Assembly (NCBI RefSeq): GCF_000182925.2
Contig: NC_026502.1
Coordinates: forward strand, 4,216,001-4,280,000
DNA: 64,000 nucleotides
Reading direction: 5' to 3'
Source: Neurospora crassa OR74A
Taxonomy: Eukaryota > Ascomycota > Sordariomycetes > Sordariales > Sordariaceae
Shown: piece after piece, positions 23,137 through 35,285 of the stretch
Layout of the letters: each line of letters opens with the position of its first letter
Position numbering within the stretch: position 1 is the stretch's first letter
Translations under genes and position numbers: made by a program
Notes under the pieces: model-generated
Told to the model about the DNA's origin: nothing
Seen by the model: the letters and a program-made list of their open reading frames with translations, nothing else
The model's database searches: none

Positions 23137-25059
23137 TTAAACAGCCTCCTTCTCCGACTTGCTGCTATCGTGCTCAAAGACGTCCACTACCACATCGGCA
23201 GTACGGTCACCCAGACCGAGAACGCGCCTGGACTCCTCGATGGACAAGTTATGCGGCATGCTCTTCTCCTGCCTGACGGGGTTTCCGCCCGCCGCGAAAA
23301 TGACGTCGAGTTCCTCCAGCGAGCGTTTCTTGGTCTCGACACAGAAGAAGTAAATAATAGGGACGAAGAGGAAGTTGAAGACGGCGAAGATGATGTACTG
23401 TCAATAGACATCGTGAGTTAGCGGTCAGGACTGGTCAAAGGGACGGCCGTATGCCATCACAGGCAAATAAGTGGGAGAGCGGACAGGACTTACAGTCTTC
23501 CACCCAATGTTCGCCAAAGCAGGGGGGATGATCATGACGACGATAAAGCAAAACAACCAGTTACCAGCGCTAGCGATGGCATTGGCCTGCGAGCGGCATC
23601 GCAAAGGTGCAATCTCCGCACTGTAGAGGAACGGTCCGCCAACCCAGGCGAGACCAAAGAACGTGTTAAAGAGAAAGAGGAATCCCGCAGCCACAAGCTG
23701 ACACGTCCTATCAGCGGTGCTAGTCAGCCCGGCAATGATGGCGAAGCAAACGGCCATGCCCGCCGCGGTGATCATGAAGGACCGACGGCGACCGAGACCC
23801 TCGATAAGCAACACGGAGAGGAGCGAGCACAAAGCGTATTCGAGACCGCCCATGGCGGCGATGAGGTGCGACATGCTGGGAGACAAATTGAAGGACTCTT
23901 GGAGGATCTTGTTGGCGTAGGTGGAGACCATGTTGATACCTGACAACTGCTGGGCGGCTTGGAAGAAGGTGCCGATGGCGACGCGGTAGAGAGTCTTGGT
24001 GGGGCCGTTGTCGAAGAGCTCCTTGTAGGAGAAGACGGCCATTTGGGATTGGGCTTCGTAGGAGGCGATGATGGCGTCGCGCTCGGCGAGGAGGAGTGGG
24101 TCGTCGGGGGAGAGACCGCGAAGTTTGGCGAGGTTGTGGGTGGCCTGGACTATTGCTTAGCATGGATTTTGTATGGTATCTTAGACGAAGGCCACTCACC
24201 TCGTCAATCCTTCCGTGCTTGATGAGCCATCTGGGAGACTCGGGGAGGAAGTTGATAAAGATGAAGACGATGAAGGCTGGGATGAGCTGAATGCCGACTG
24301 GCACACGCCATTGCGCTTGTCCTTTGACAAAGAAGAAGCCGTATCCGATTAATTGTCCACAAGCAACGCCGAAAGTTTGAAGGCCGCCCTCGATCATCAC
24401 TTTGTTATTCTGTGTCAGCTACCAAGTTCCATGCGAAGGTCCGTCTCTCATGGATTTACTCACCCCATCGTCCTCTACTATGCGGCTTCGCACACTCGGC
24501 TTGCCACGACGGCACGGTAGCAACCTGTAGACCGAGACCAATACCGCTGATGACACGTCCAGTGGCTAGCTGACCGACGTGCCAGGCAGCGCATTGAAGA
24601 ATACCGCCGACCAACATGAAAAGCATGCCGAACCAGACAGTTGACCGTCTCCCCAGGCGATCACCAATGTCGAGACATGCCAGGGCTCCGACCAAGGCCC
24701 CGAGTTCAAAGGCAGCAATGACAATGCCCTGGATGTTTGGGTCTTCCATCGAGGGAAAGACGGAGGTGAATGGGCTCTCGGTGATGACACCACCCTGATA
24801 GGTCGTTAGCTGCTGCTGCTTTACTATGCTGGCAGGGGAAGCTGGAGATGTTACAGGTACTCACCATTACTGACATGTCGTACCTAGACACCGTGAGCGT
24901 GGTTAGTTACAGGTAGTCATGAGCGAGTCAAGCTAGAAGGAAGTGGAACAAGTCTTACCCAAACAGCCAGAAGGCCATGGCAGCAATGCCGGCGACCGCA
25001 AAGTTGAGCGGCAGCCCGCTCAACCCCATGGTTGTCGTGTACGGACTCAACTTGAACAT
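23137..25059 (-). CDS. MFS sugar transporter (sugar porter family)
   Basis: Six exons are traced on the minus strand: 25059-24959, 24883-24865 (only 19 nt), 24794-24464, 24399-24200, 24144-23494 and 23397-23137. All join in frame to 520 residues. The 19-nt exon supplies YDMSVM of FGYDMSVMGG, the loop after TM1 in hexose transporters. Family signatures follow: DIGDRLGRRSTVWFG (loop 2-3), ATGRVISGIGLGLQVATVP, RGRWVMIEGG, PESPRWLIKHGR before the central loop, QQLSGINMVSTYA (TM7, the sugar-binding QQxxGxN), EGLGRRRS, and VETKKRSLEELD after TM12, a variant of PETKG. Twelve membrane helices are expected, in the plasma membrane, acting by proton symport. The substrate (hexose, pentose, disaccharide or quinate) cannot be read from the sequence. 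Its promoter faces the repeat island, with 18-bp tandem repeats upstream. Confidence 0.92.
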
Positions 25060-25456
25060 GGTGGGATTTGTATGTCCAGGGGTTTAGTGAATGGAGCCAG
25101 AGAGAGGACTGGATTGGGCAGGACATGATTGGAAACGTGGGTCAGTTCACGGTGAGAATGTGAATGCTTTTATAGACATCGATGAATGCTTCCCTTTCAC
25201 CGCGTGCCCAAACCGACGTTCTGGGGATCCGGGGAATGCCCTTGGCACGCATCATTGGGAAGTCATTGATTGAAGTGCCAGAAAGGGCAGAGACTAGTAC
25301 TGAGACAAGTTCCGTCCAGGCTTTGGAGAGCAAACATCTGATCCAGTGTAGGTACCGTAGCCGAGAGGGTAGCCATCTCCGAGAGGGAAGTCATCCCCGA
25401 GAAGGCAGTCATCCCCGGGACGGAAGAGGATTGGCGCGACGTCCAAAGTGGTGATG
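25060..25456. promoter_or_regulatory. upstream region of the sugar transporter
   Basis: These 400 bp lie between the transporter start and the left inverted repeat of the island. Base composition is normal, with no visible RIP. It contains the 18-bp tandem repeat listed separately. Promoter function is inferred from position only. Confidence 0.4.
25361..25423 (+). repeat. 18-bp tandem repeat, 3.5 copies
   Basis: Copies at 25361-25378, 25379-25396 and 25397-25414 plus a half copy at 25415-25423 follow the pattern CCGAGAGGGWAGYCATCY with a few differences. They lie 300-360 bp upstream of the transporter ATG and just outside the island. Confidence 0.85.
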
Positions 25457-25525
25457 TTCCCACACTCAATCGCCTGTGCAGTCTTAGCAAGAGGTGTATG
25501 TGCGTGCACACACACACACCGCATT
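25457..25525 (+). repeat. left terminal inverted repeat of the island
   Basis: The sequence starts TTCCCACACTCAATCGCCTG, continues through a GTGTATGTGCGTG/CACACACA part and ends CACCGCATTT. Its reverse complement recurs at 46396-46468 with about three transitions and a 4-bp length difference in the CA tract. It is barely touched by RIP although the DNA just inside is saturated. I see no clear target-site duplication outside it (TG flanks both ends). Confidence 0.85.
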
Positions 25526-25689
25526 TGACAAATCTGGCCATTTGACATCGCTTTATACAACTCAACTCAATCGTTTAATATCGAAATTTAGCTAAAATTA
25601 GTGTAAAAAGTCGATATTTTAATATTCTACGTCGTACAGTTGTCTATTTTAATATTTATATTATTTTTTGAACTATTGTCGATATAGTA

Positions 25690-26760
25690 TACTATTTTAA
25701 TACCCGCTAGAAGGTATTAATAATAATAATATTAGTAAATAATAAGTATCCCAATAACGTTACTAAGATTATTAGTATAAATATAAAGAGTATATAGAAA
25801 TATAAGCGTACTCTATCGGATATTAATAAAGTATTTTTATTATTGTAAGCTTCCTAAAATATTAAAAAGCTTTTTATATAGGTACTTAAAGTATAGTGTA
25901 TACTATATTACTCTCTATACTTTATTAATTGTAATTAATATTATAAAGGAAGTTATAAATTTCCTTGTATTAAAACCCGATTTATACCTCAACGAGATTT
26001 ATACCTTTTTGGCTAACGAGTATAACGTATATATTTCGATTGAGACTATACGGCGGTACCTTTGATAAAAGAAGTAGAAGAAGAAGCGACTTTATATAAA
26101 GGTATTATAATAATCCCCTATACTAATAGCCGAATAGATATTAAAGATCTTTTTATTTACTATAAAGATATTTATATTCTATAATAAATTTAATATAGAT
26201 TGAAAGGATAGTATTCGTTGTACTAGCTAGATACCCTATAGCGTTATTGTAATAGTATTAAGTAAATTCGTATATAGTACGTAGTATTACCTCCTTCTAA
26301 CTATTATAATAAATAAGTTACTAAATATATTAGTATTTAGAGGTATAATAGATTTAGCCGGGGTTTAGGACTAGATAGTAAAATACTTACTCCTTAAAAT
26401 AAATCTATTTCCCGGTTACAATAGTATTTTAGTAATAAATAACGCTAATTAATACCCCCGTACCGAATTCTAGTATGCGTATAATTAGAAGGGGGTTTTA
26501 TTATAGTATTTACTACTGTACTCTCCCGAATTTAATCCTATTAAAATATATTTTAGCAATTTTAAATGGTAATTCAAGAGGGTATATCGTAATAAGGGCG
26601 GTAATAAGATATTAAATAACGATTTTACTATATTTCTTAAGCGACTAGTATAGGATGTAGGGTATAAAGTATAATAAATCCGTAGCTATTTTAAAAACGT
26701 AAAGTTAGTAATAAATTAATTTAATAATATTAATAAAGAGTATAGCGAATTATATACTAA
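25690..26760 (+). pseudogene. Tc1/mariner-like transposase relic
   Basis: The conceptual plus-strand translation, read through many stops, shows the layout of fungal Tc1/mariner transposases. An N-terminal helix-turn-helix region ends near a PRVLKPEF-like block (about 25970) and NEYNVYISIETIRRYL follows (about 26015-26065). The diagnostic YSPEFNPIK block lies at about 26520-26545, corresponding to YSPDLNPIE of DDE_3 transposases, and is followed by a basic C-terminal tail. Stops are everywhere in all frames, mostly TAG/TAA where RIP would turn CAG/CAA or TGG, so it is inactive. It is the left-hand gene of the inverted-repeat transposon, or an independent insertion. Confidence 0.7.
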
Positions 26761-27159
26761 TGAATTAGTTGAGTATAGAAAGACGGGTATTATATTTAGG
26801 CGGCGGTAGAGAGTATAGAAGGGAGAGATAGATTTATATATATTAAATTAAATTATATATTAAAAATGCTAGAAATATTAGAAATACTAAAAGTACTAGA
26901 AGTACTAGAAATCGTATTTATCTATATAATAATACTAAAATACTAGAAACCCCCCTCTTTTATTATAAATCGATTTGTAATATTGTTATTATTCGCTAGG
27001 ACCGTTAGTAGTAGTATTGCCCGCTATAGAAGCGAAAGTTCTAGTAACGCTATATTCGAATATAGTATTAAATTGCAAGTTTAGAATATATATTAGTTAA
27101 TTAAATTATAGTAATAGGGGTTAAAGGGTATATTTATTATAGTTTAATTGTATTACTAG

Positions 27160-27837
27160 TATTATGTGTTTAATTTTGAGGAAATTTTTAATATTATTCT
27201 TAAATACTGTATAGAGGTTGTAATTAAACCCTAGCTTCGTAAATTACTCTACCGGCTACTTTCTAAGCGTAAATATATCGGGTAGCGCCTCCTTATTCCA
27301 AAATTTATTCTTTAAAGCGATTAAAGCTCTATATACTAATACTACTTTAATTAACGATCTAATATAGTAATATTTATAGAACGTTTTAAAGAATTCGGTA
27401 ATAATCTCTTTAGTTAACTAATTAAACGGGGCGGAGGGTAGTAGTAATAAACGAAGACCGAAAATTGAAGGTATAAGTAGATATAGTATAAATAACTCTC
27501 TAGCCTCTACTAGGGAATTTCTAATTTCTTCGCCCTTGTCTTCTTCGCCTACTACTAACGGTAGTATAATTAACGGCGGTGCTAATAGTTAAGTAAATAC
27601 TATAATTGCTATAGAAATAAGAGGAGGGTTAGTATTAGCGCGCTTAGCAACGAAAGTCTCGTAGTTGGTCGGGTACTTATAGAACGTAATAATAAAATAC
27701 TTTAATAATATATACGAATCGATAATTACTACTTTACCTAATAAGGGGAAAGCGCTCGCTATATTATAATTATAGCCGCTAACGATTATTAAATTAGTAA
27801 TAGAGCCGCCGGTAGTATAAGGTAGCTAAATTTAGGG
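27160..27837 (-). pseudogene. left part of a second, minus-strand gene relic of the DNA transposon
   Basis: Between the transposase relic and the Gypsy-type LTR, the minus strand gives a protein-like translation when stops are ignored (for example GGATRYIYAQKVAGRVIYEA at about 27220-27290). The product is not recognised. Because the LTR element starts at 27843 and the same strand is coding-like beyond its far end (44515-46110), I take both as one gene split by the insertion, convergent with the transposase relic. Confidence 0.4.
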
Positions 27838-27842
27838 ATATT

Positions 27843-28181
27843 TATTACGCGAAGATATACTTTATAAGTAATAACAATAGAGAATAATAATGTGAGTAAT
27901 TGGTTGCTAGATAGAGTAATAGTGTATAACGATTAACGATAGTCTTATTAAAGGAAATTAAAAATAAAAGCTATCGCGAGCCTCAACCTGGAACTTCGTA
28001 TATGACTTTACTAAGTATAAGTAAAATAAATATAAGGTTGGTATAATATAAATTGATAATCCGTTAACCTTGATAGAAGTTAATAGGATGAGTATTCTTA
28101 TATAGTAAACTACGTACTCTAGTAAATAACTACTATAATAAGATAGAATATTTAGGTATCTATTAAAAATACCCTATAATA
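27843..28181 (-). repeat. LTR of the outer Gypsy-type element (3' LTR, left copy)
   Basis: This is 339 bp, matching 44171-44509 over its whole length. Terminal TGTTA/TAACA-type ends fit if RIP is allowed for. The flanking pentamer ATATT at 27838-27842 recurs at 44510-44514. A polypurine tract (minus strand, about 28182-28200) abuts the inner edge, so this is the 3' LTR of an element read on the minus strand. Confidence 0.85.
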
Positions 28182-28200
28182 TCTCCCCCTTAATAAAAGG

Positions 28201-31200
28201 AGAAGAGTGTTCGCTATTTATATAATGTTATTAAGTTTAATTATATATATAAAAGATCCGGTTATTTATTAGAGTCTTTATTTATTCGCCTATATCCAAA
28301 TTAGTCACCTAATATAAAAATATATATTTACTTGAATAAAGTATATAATTTAATAATTTAATACTAATCTTTTAGTAACTGAATTCGTAACAAAGTATAC
28401 GATTATTAAAATCATCTTCCTCTATCTCCTTATTTTCGTTTATATATTATATATCTTAATAAGAATATTTATATCCTAGTAGAGAGTCCTTTTACTCCTA
28501 ATTGGTAGGAAGATAATTATAGCGAGGAGAGTAGGTAGTAAATAAAATATTAAAGCGAAAATTAGAGCGAACTAATATTGTATAAAATTTATTAGATAAT
28601 CCTATTAAATTAGGTATATATTGAAACGAAAAGTTACTAGAGCGAATATTATAAAGAGTAGCGATATTAGGAAGGGCTTCGAATATATAGATTCTATTAG
28701 TAGCCGAAGTCGTAGGATAGTAGCGAATACAAACTTCTTACGCTTCTCTAAATTCGGTACGGAGGATTGTTAATTCTATTTACAACTTTTATACAATTTT
28801 ACCTTAATATTCGTTAGAAGTTATTAAAACTTTAATTTACTTCTTTAAAGTATTTACTAATATACCTTTAATTTCCTTACGAGAAATAAAGTTAATAGGT
28901 AGGGCGGCTTCCTTATTAATTTTAATAATATAATTAACTACTTTCTTAATTATAGGAAATTCGTTTAAGGCTAATTCGGTAGGTACTATCTAAATATAAT
29001 AGAAATAATTAAATTTATTTAGTAGACTACTAATTTATTTAGGGAGTCTAGTACTATAATTAGAGTATTAGATAGTAAGTAGTATTGCCTTCGAAGGGAT
29101 ATAATTAGTAAAATTAGTATCTCTATTATATTTCTTATTAAAGGTAAAGTTAAAAGCTACTTTAGTATTACAAACTAATTTATATTATAAAAAGGAGTAG
29201 TTACTAGTAAACTATTTCTTATATTCCTTCTTATTCTCTATATATATTTTAATAATCTTCTTAATTTCTATATATAATTCTTAATTAACCTTAACGCCAA
29301 AATTAGCGCAATTCTTATTATAATTAGCGAAGGTATTAGTAAGGGTCGGATATATTTTTCCTTTATTACTACTTTCGTTAATAGTAGCTGAATGTAATTA
29401 TATAATACGAGTTAGAATTTTATATACCTTTCTTAGAATTACTTTAATAATTGAAATTTTAATATAAAATAAGATAGGGGCCGGTTTAACTAAGGGTTAT
29501 AAAACTTTACGAACCTTATTAATTAATTAGGTGAATTTTCAATACTCTTAAGTTTTAAAGAAGTTAATATTATTAATATTAATAATATAACTATTAAGGT
29601 AGATATTATAGAGAGTAGCCGGGTAATACGCCTAGAGATATTCGCTAGTAGTAATCAACTCCTCTATATATCCTCTTCCGAAGAGGATATTATTAAATTT
29701 AATAGCAATCGTAGGAACTAAATCGAATTCTCTACTAGAATATAACTCCCAAATTTTAGTATCGTTAAATTTAATAAGAATATTAAACTCCTACTCCTAT
29801 TAAAATCTATTACAATTATTAAGAATTAAATCCTTTGGAAGTTCGTTTAATAAAAATATAAGTATAAGGTAGGTAAGATTGCTATTAATAAAGTATAGGA
29901 TTGTTGAATTTATATTAATTAATTTACTTGTATAATTGATAATACTATAAAGAATAAAGTATAATTTATTTTCGTACAGTATAAAAAAATAGTTAGTAAT
30001 TATAATTAGTACTAGGCGTCTACCGTTTTCTACTTTCTTAAGGTTATAAATAAGAACTCCTTAAGTAAATTAGAAAAATTTACTAAGAAGATAGCTAAGG
30101 GGATTATAGGGGTAATAATTTTAATTAAGATTATTAAATATATTAATAGTATATTTATAGCGAATATAATTAAAAAAATATTTGAATGAAACTAAGTCTA
30201 TCTATTTAATAAAATTAGTTATAAAATTGGGTAATATAATATATATATTATCTATTCCTAAATTAATAATTTTGTTAGGAATATTGTTAATAGTATAACG
30301 GTTAAAGTATTTTACTGTATTAATTAATATGCTGAACCGTAGGTTGTATTCGAGTGATTGCGGAGCGAGCTACCGGTCTACTATAAGATTACGTAGATTA
30401 CTATTATAGTTAGAATTATTAATCTAATTATTAAAAGTTACAAACAAGTTATTAGCAGGCGGTGGGGAATTTATATCGACGTTGGTTATCTTATTGTACT
30501 ATAATTGTAATTAGCGAATATAAAATAAAAGAGGATTAATAAATAATAATTAGTTTTAATAAAATTATTATATAAGGCTATAGTAGAATTAAATATATAG
30601 GGATAGGGCCGGTGGTAATAAAGTTACTAGGGTAAGAAGGAGAAAGTATAAGAGTAGTTAAATAATTTTAACTCTTTTAAAAGTTGTATATATATACTAA
30701 GACTCTTCCTTTACAAATACTTACCTACCGGGGCTATTTACTATATATAACTATAGCTGCTACTACCTTTGTACAATTATACGTACCTACCTAATTGGAA
30801 TAGAAACTTTTAATTAAAATTATAAATAGTATACGGTATATCATCCTATATACTACTAATAATAGGCTTACTTCTACTTAAATATATTTCTAAGCGAAGT
30901 TTTAGAAATTTTAATAGAAAATATAGAAAATATAGTTTTTATAAGAAAGTTTAATATAGAAAAAAAATAAAAAAACTTTAAATAAAAGAAAAGTTCTTAA
31001 ACCCTTATAGTTTCTAAGTAATCTCCCCCTCTTTCGACGAAAAACGTTGTATCTTCTATTAATTTTAATACTACATCCGTTAAAATATATTTCCAATATA
31101 CTAAATTACTTTCCTACAATTGCCTTAGAATAGTAAATTTAGTAGATATTCTTTATTAAACTCTTTTACTAACTCTTTCGAATTTCTTATAAGTTTACTA
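28201..31200 (-). other. unassigned 3' internal region of the outer LTR element
   Basis: About 3 kb lies between the polypurine tract and the integrase-like region. It is longer than a usual Gypsy 3' untranslated region. I recognise no domain; it may hold an extra coding region or another insertion. It is strongly RIP-mutated. Confidence 0.3.
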
Positions 31201-31299
31201 TATAATTCCTATATATTATCCTTATCTTAGTACCCGGTCTATTTAATTAAATATTATATATTTAACGGGCTTTAACTTCTAGTAATAAGATTTTCAACT

Positions 31300-32600
31300 T
31301 CTTATTCTTCTTATCCGTCTACCTTAATTAGTAATAGTAGTAAAATTTTGTAATTAAACGGATTAGGACCCTATACTAGCTTATAAAAATATATTACGGA
31401 TATAATAGGATAAGTACGCTAAGTACCAGGCAAATTAAACTAGTAAGCCAATAGGCCAACTTTCTCGAGAATCCAATAGGAACTTATTCATTCTATTAAT
31501 TATTTTCTCTTCAAACTCTTAGAGAGGTAATAACCTTTATTAAGACGTAAGTAAACTTTATTACCTATATCGAAAGTTATTGGAGAGTATTTAGAATTAT
31601 ATTATTCCTTCGTAATTATTCTAATTCGATTAATAAATTCTATAGCCTTAAATTAATATTCTTAATAAATAATTACTAAAGATTCCGCAGTAGTAGCTTC
31701 CTAATCATCCGGTATAAATAAATCGAAGGCTGTTCGTAGTTTAAAGTTATATATAAATTTATTTAATAATAACCTAATAGTAGATTGGATAGTATTATTC
31801 AAATTGTACTATAATACGGTTAGTATTAATGTTTAAGGAATAATATTTATTGTGTATTATATATAAATAGCTATTTTAATAGTTTAGTTAGTTCTTTCTA
31901 ACTAACTGTCCGTTTGAATATAATAGGCTATTAAAAATAGTAAATTAATTGCTAATACTTCGAAAATACTCCTCCAGATTATAGAAATAAATTTAGAATC
32001 CCGGTTACTAATAATAACTACCGGTAAACCCCAATTATAGAATTGTAAAATCCGAAATAATACTTTAACCTATTCCCGTATACTATAAGTAGAATAATTA
32101 ACTATCAATAGTACCTTCTTACTAAACTTATAAGTAATAGTATATATAATATTAAATTCCGGGAAACCTTTAAGGGCTTATATTATACTAGCCGCTTTAA
32201 CTATTGGTATATTAGTAACGAAGTTTATAGTAACGGTATAGAATAGTTTTAAAAATATCCGAATTAGTAGTAATTCTCTAAAGGTTGGTTACTTACTTCG
32301 CTAATTTTAATAATAAACTTCGTAGTATTTAATGTACTTGTGTATTATCCAAGTTTTTCGCCTTATATAGAAGTATACTAAATTATTTATTATCCGGTTA
32401 ATTCTAAAATAATACTTCTTATTATATATTAACTCTAATATTTTTTATATACAAATTTAAAGAATATATAGTTGATGTACGTTTTAATAATCGATATAGT
32501 AAAATAGTCTATCTTTAAGTAAATAGGGGCTTACTAATAGATTTGGACGCTTTCCCAACCGCTGTATATAAATATACTTTAGAGTATTAACCTTCTCGAT
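31300..32600 (-). pseudogene. integrase-like region of the outer LTR element (fossil)
   Basis: The minus-strand conceptual translation around 31.88-32.05 kb has the spacing and residues typical of the retroviral-type integrase core of Ty3/Gypsy elements. It lies downstream (in element sense) of the reverse transcriptase-like part, the order expected for Gypsy. Broken many times. Confidence 0.7.
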
Positions 32601-33399
32601 TAATTAGAAAACTTTAGTATATTTTAAATCTTCGGAATAAATATTAATTAATTATTAGCGAAATTCCAGTATAATAATTAGCAAAATTTAATGAGTATCC
32701 GGAATAACTTTAGTATATATAAATAAAAACGTATTCAAACTATTCTAATAGTTAACGTTCTATACTTACGTAAAGTTAGACCAAATATTGGCCAACTTAT
32801 TAGAAGTATCGTTCTTATTGATAATTTTAGTAGTTAGTAACCTTAATAGCGTATTTAGTATAATATTTAATAGGTTAGGAATATAGAATATATTTAAATT
32901 AAATTGGAATGCCTAATTAGTAGTATTTATAAGCTTTGGGTTGGCCTTAATTAAATTTATTATATATAACGAAGTATATTTAATAATTCTAGCGGTAGAA
33001 GTATAATTAATAATAATATTAATATAATATTTGTTAAATTAAATTATTTTTTAGAACTTTCGTAATACTTAAATAATAGTTATAATTTCTACTTCTATAG
33101 AACTATACTTCTTTTTAGTAAGGAACGTTAATTTTAATAGGAAATATATAGGTTTAATTATAGTTAGTAGGATTTTGCTTATTCCGGGAACGGATTCTCT
33201 ATTCTATAAGTACTTGAATTAGAAGATATAAATGCTATATACCGAACTGCTAGCGTTAGTTTTAATAAATAGCGCTTCGCTCTTTATATAGTAGAAAAGA
33301 TATGCTTAATTATATAAATTTTCTTATATAATATAGAAAACTTCGTATTCTTTTAGGGTTAGTTTGAATTTAACTTTAGAAGTATATATTCGCCTTACT

Positions 33400-34700
33400 T
33401 ATTTTGTTGAACCTATTTTTTAAATTACCCGATTTATATACTCGCTATAATAGTTCTATCTTTTTTTAATTAAGTAATTCCTCCTTAATAGCGAACTATA
33501 GTATACTTTAATATAGCTAATTAATTATATTAAGATAGGTCTTAAAACTATTAAACGTATTAGGGAAGGTTAATTTTTAGAAAGCTTTAATATAATTTTC
33601 CGTACGCTTACGACCCTCTTTATCGATAATACTACTAAATAGTTATATAGAAGGATACCCTGCGAAAGATTTATTAGTACTAATATAAATATAATACTTA
33701 TTAAGAAGGTCTATAATAATAGTAAGGTAGGTTAAGTATTCTTTTTAAATATTACTAAAAATAATAATATTATTAATATAAGTACGTACGAATAAACGGT
33801 ACTCGAAGAATAGCCGGTTTATAAAGTGTTATATAAATACTAGAGAGTTCTTAAAGCCTATTAGTACAATATTAGACTATTTAAAACCTCGAGGGTTAAT
33901 AACTATTATATAGTTGCAATATTTAATAAAAATAGGCAATTAATAGAAAAACCTAGCGGTATTAAAGATTGAAAAGAACTTTTTACCGACTATAGTATTA
34001 ATAATATCTTTTTAGTCGGGTAAAAGATATATATCTAGTATAATAATACTATTAAGCAGGCGAAAATTAATTACTGTACGTCCCTTATTAATTCTATTAA
34101 CTTTTCTCCAAATAATAAATATTAAGTAAATAATAAGAATTAGCTATAATATAAATAATATTTTACTTTAGGCGTATATTTTATTATACTCCTTATTAAG
34201 GAATTTATAATCCTTAATACTTAAAGAGTAAGGTTTAATAATTCTCCGTTAGTTTTACTATCCCTCAATTAAATTAATATATATTTTATCTTCCTTTTTT
34301 ATTAGTATAATCCCTCTATCTCTAAAAATATCGATATATTTATTTAGGAGGCTTTTAATTTATTCTAAAAAATTGGAATCCATATTATAAATATTAATAC
34401 CTACTTTAAAAAGAATAGTTTTAATATCAATAGGCTTAGTAATTCCATAGGAAGGTACTTTGAAAGCGCTCTTCCTAATAGCCTCTTCCTTTTCATCCTT
34501 AGCAGCTTTATCGATAAATATAGTATATTATTTTTAGGTAAATTTAATTTAGACCTCGGAGATAAAAAATACTACGTCCAAAGTATTAACTAATATAATT
34601 ATCTCACTAACCTTATATAATAGTCGTATAATTATACCTACCCGAATTCCTTTAAGAATAAATATTAATTCTTTAAATTAATTTAAAAACAGTACGACTT
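33400..34700 (-). pseudogene. reverse transcriptase-like region of the outer LTR element (fossil)
   Basis: The minus-strand conceptual translation around 33.7-34.05 kb shows the succession of reverse transcriptase blocks typical of Ty3/Gypsy, including the active-site neighbourhood around 33.77-33.79 kb. Broken many times. Confidence 0.75.
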
Positions 34701-35032
34701 TACAAGTCTTACTATCTACAGTAGTATTTAATAAATAAGAGTATTATATATAAAAGTTATAAACGGGATGTTTATTTAAACTATACTAATTATTAAATTA
34801 GGCGCTATACTTTACCGGGATAATTCCTAACTACCCTCCTAATAATAAAGTATTAAATTTAACAAAGACTTTAGTAATAAGAATATCCTCCCCCGCTTCG
34901 ATTCTTTTAGAATAGACTTTACCTTAGACCTTTATATTAAAAACTAATTTAAAAGAATATAGAACAGTATTAAAGTCTAGCTTCGCGCTATAGTAGTAAA
35001 GGAAGTTTATTCCCAATAGTATATTCAGGCCT

Positions 35033-35132
35033 NNNNNNNNNNNNNNNNNNNNNNNNNNNNNNNNNNNNNNNNNNNNNNNNNNNNNNNNNNNNNNNNNNNN
35101 NNNNNNNNNNNNNNNNNNNNNNNNNNNNNNNN
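35033..35132. other. assembly gap (100 N)
   Basis: Exactly 100 Ns, conventionally a gap of unknown size. It falls where the 5' LTR of the inner element should begin. Confidence 0.99.
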
Positions 35133-35285
35133 AGTTTATATAGGTATAAAAAAGGTTTAACGGAGCATATCTTATTATAATTAGTAGCTATTAATATATC
35201 TTTAGATTAACCTCTAATTTACTATCCCTTACGTATAGCTATAATTATAATTACTTTAGCCTACCTTTCGCCTATATTCCTAATA
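35133..35285 (+). repeat. 5' LTR of the inner element (right part; start lost in gap)
   Basis: Matches about 40696-40820 over more than 100 bp, through a shared CTACCTTTCGCCTA block to the LTR end. The beginning is hidden by the preceding gap. Confidence 0.75.

Noticed and set aside
25500-25520. CA-dinucleotide run as an independent microsatellite
   Set aside because: The same run recurs in inverted orientation at the other end as part of the terminal inverted repeat, so it is counted there.
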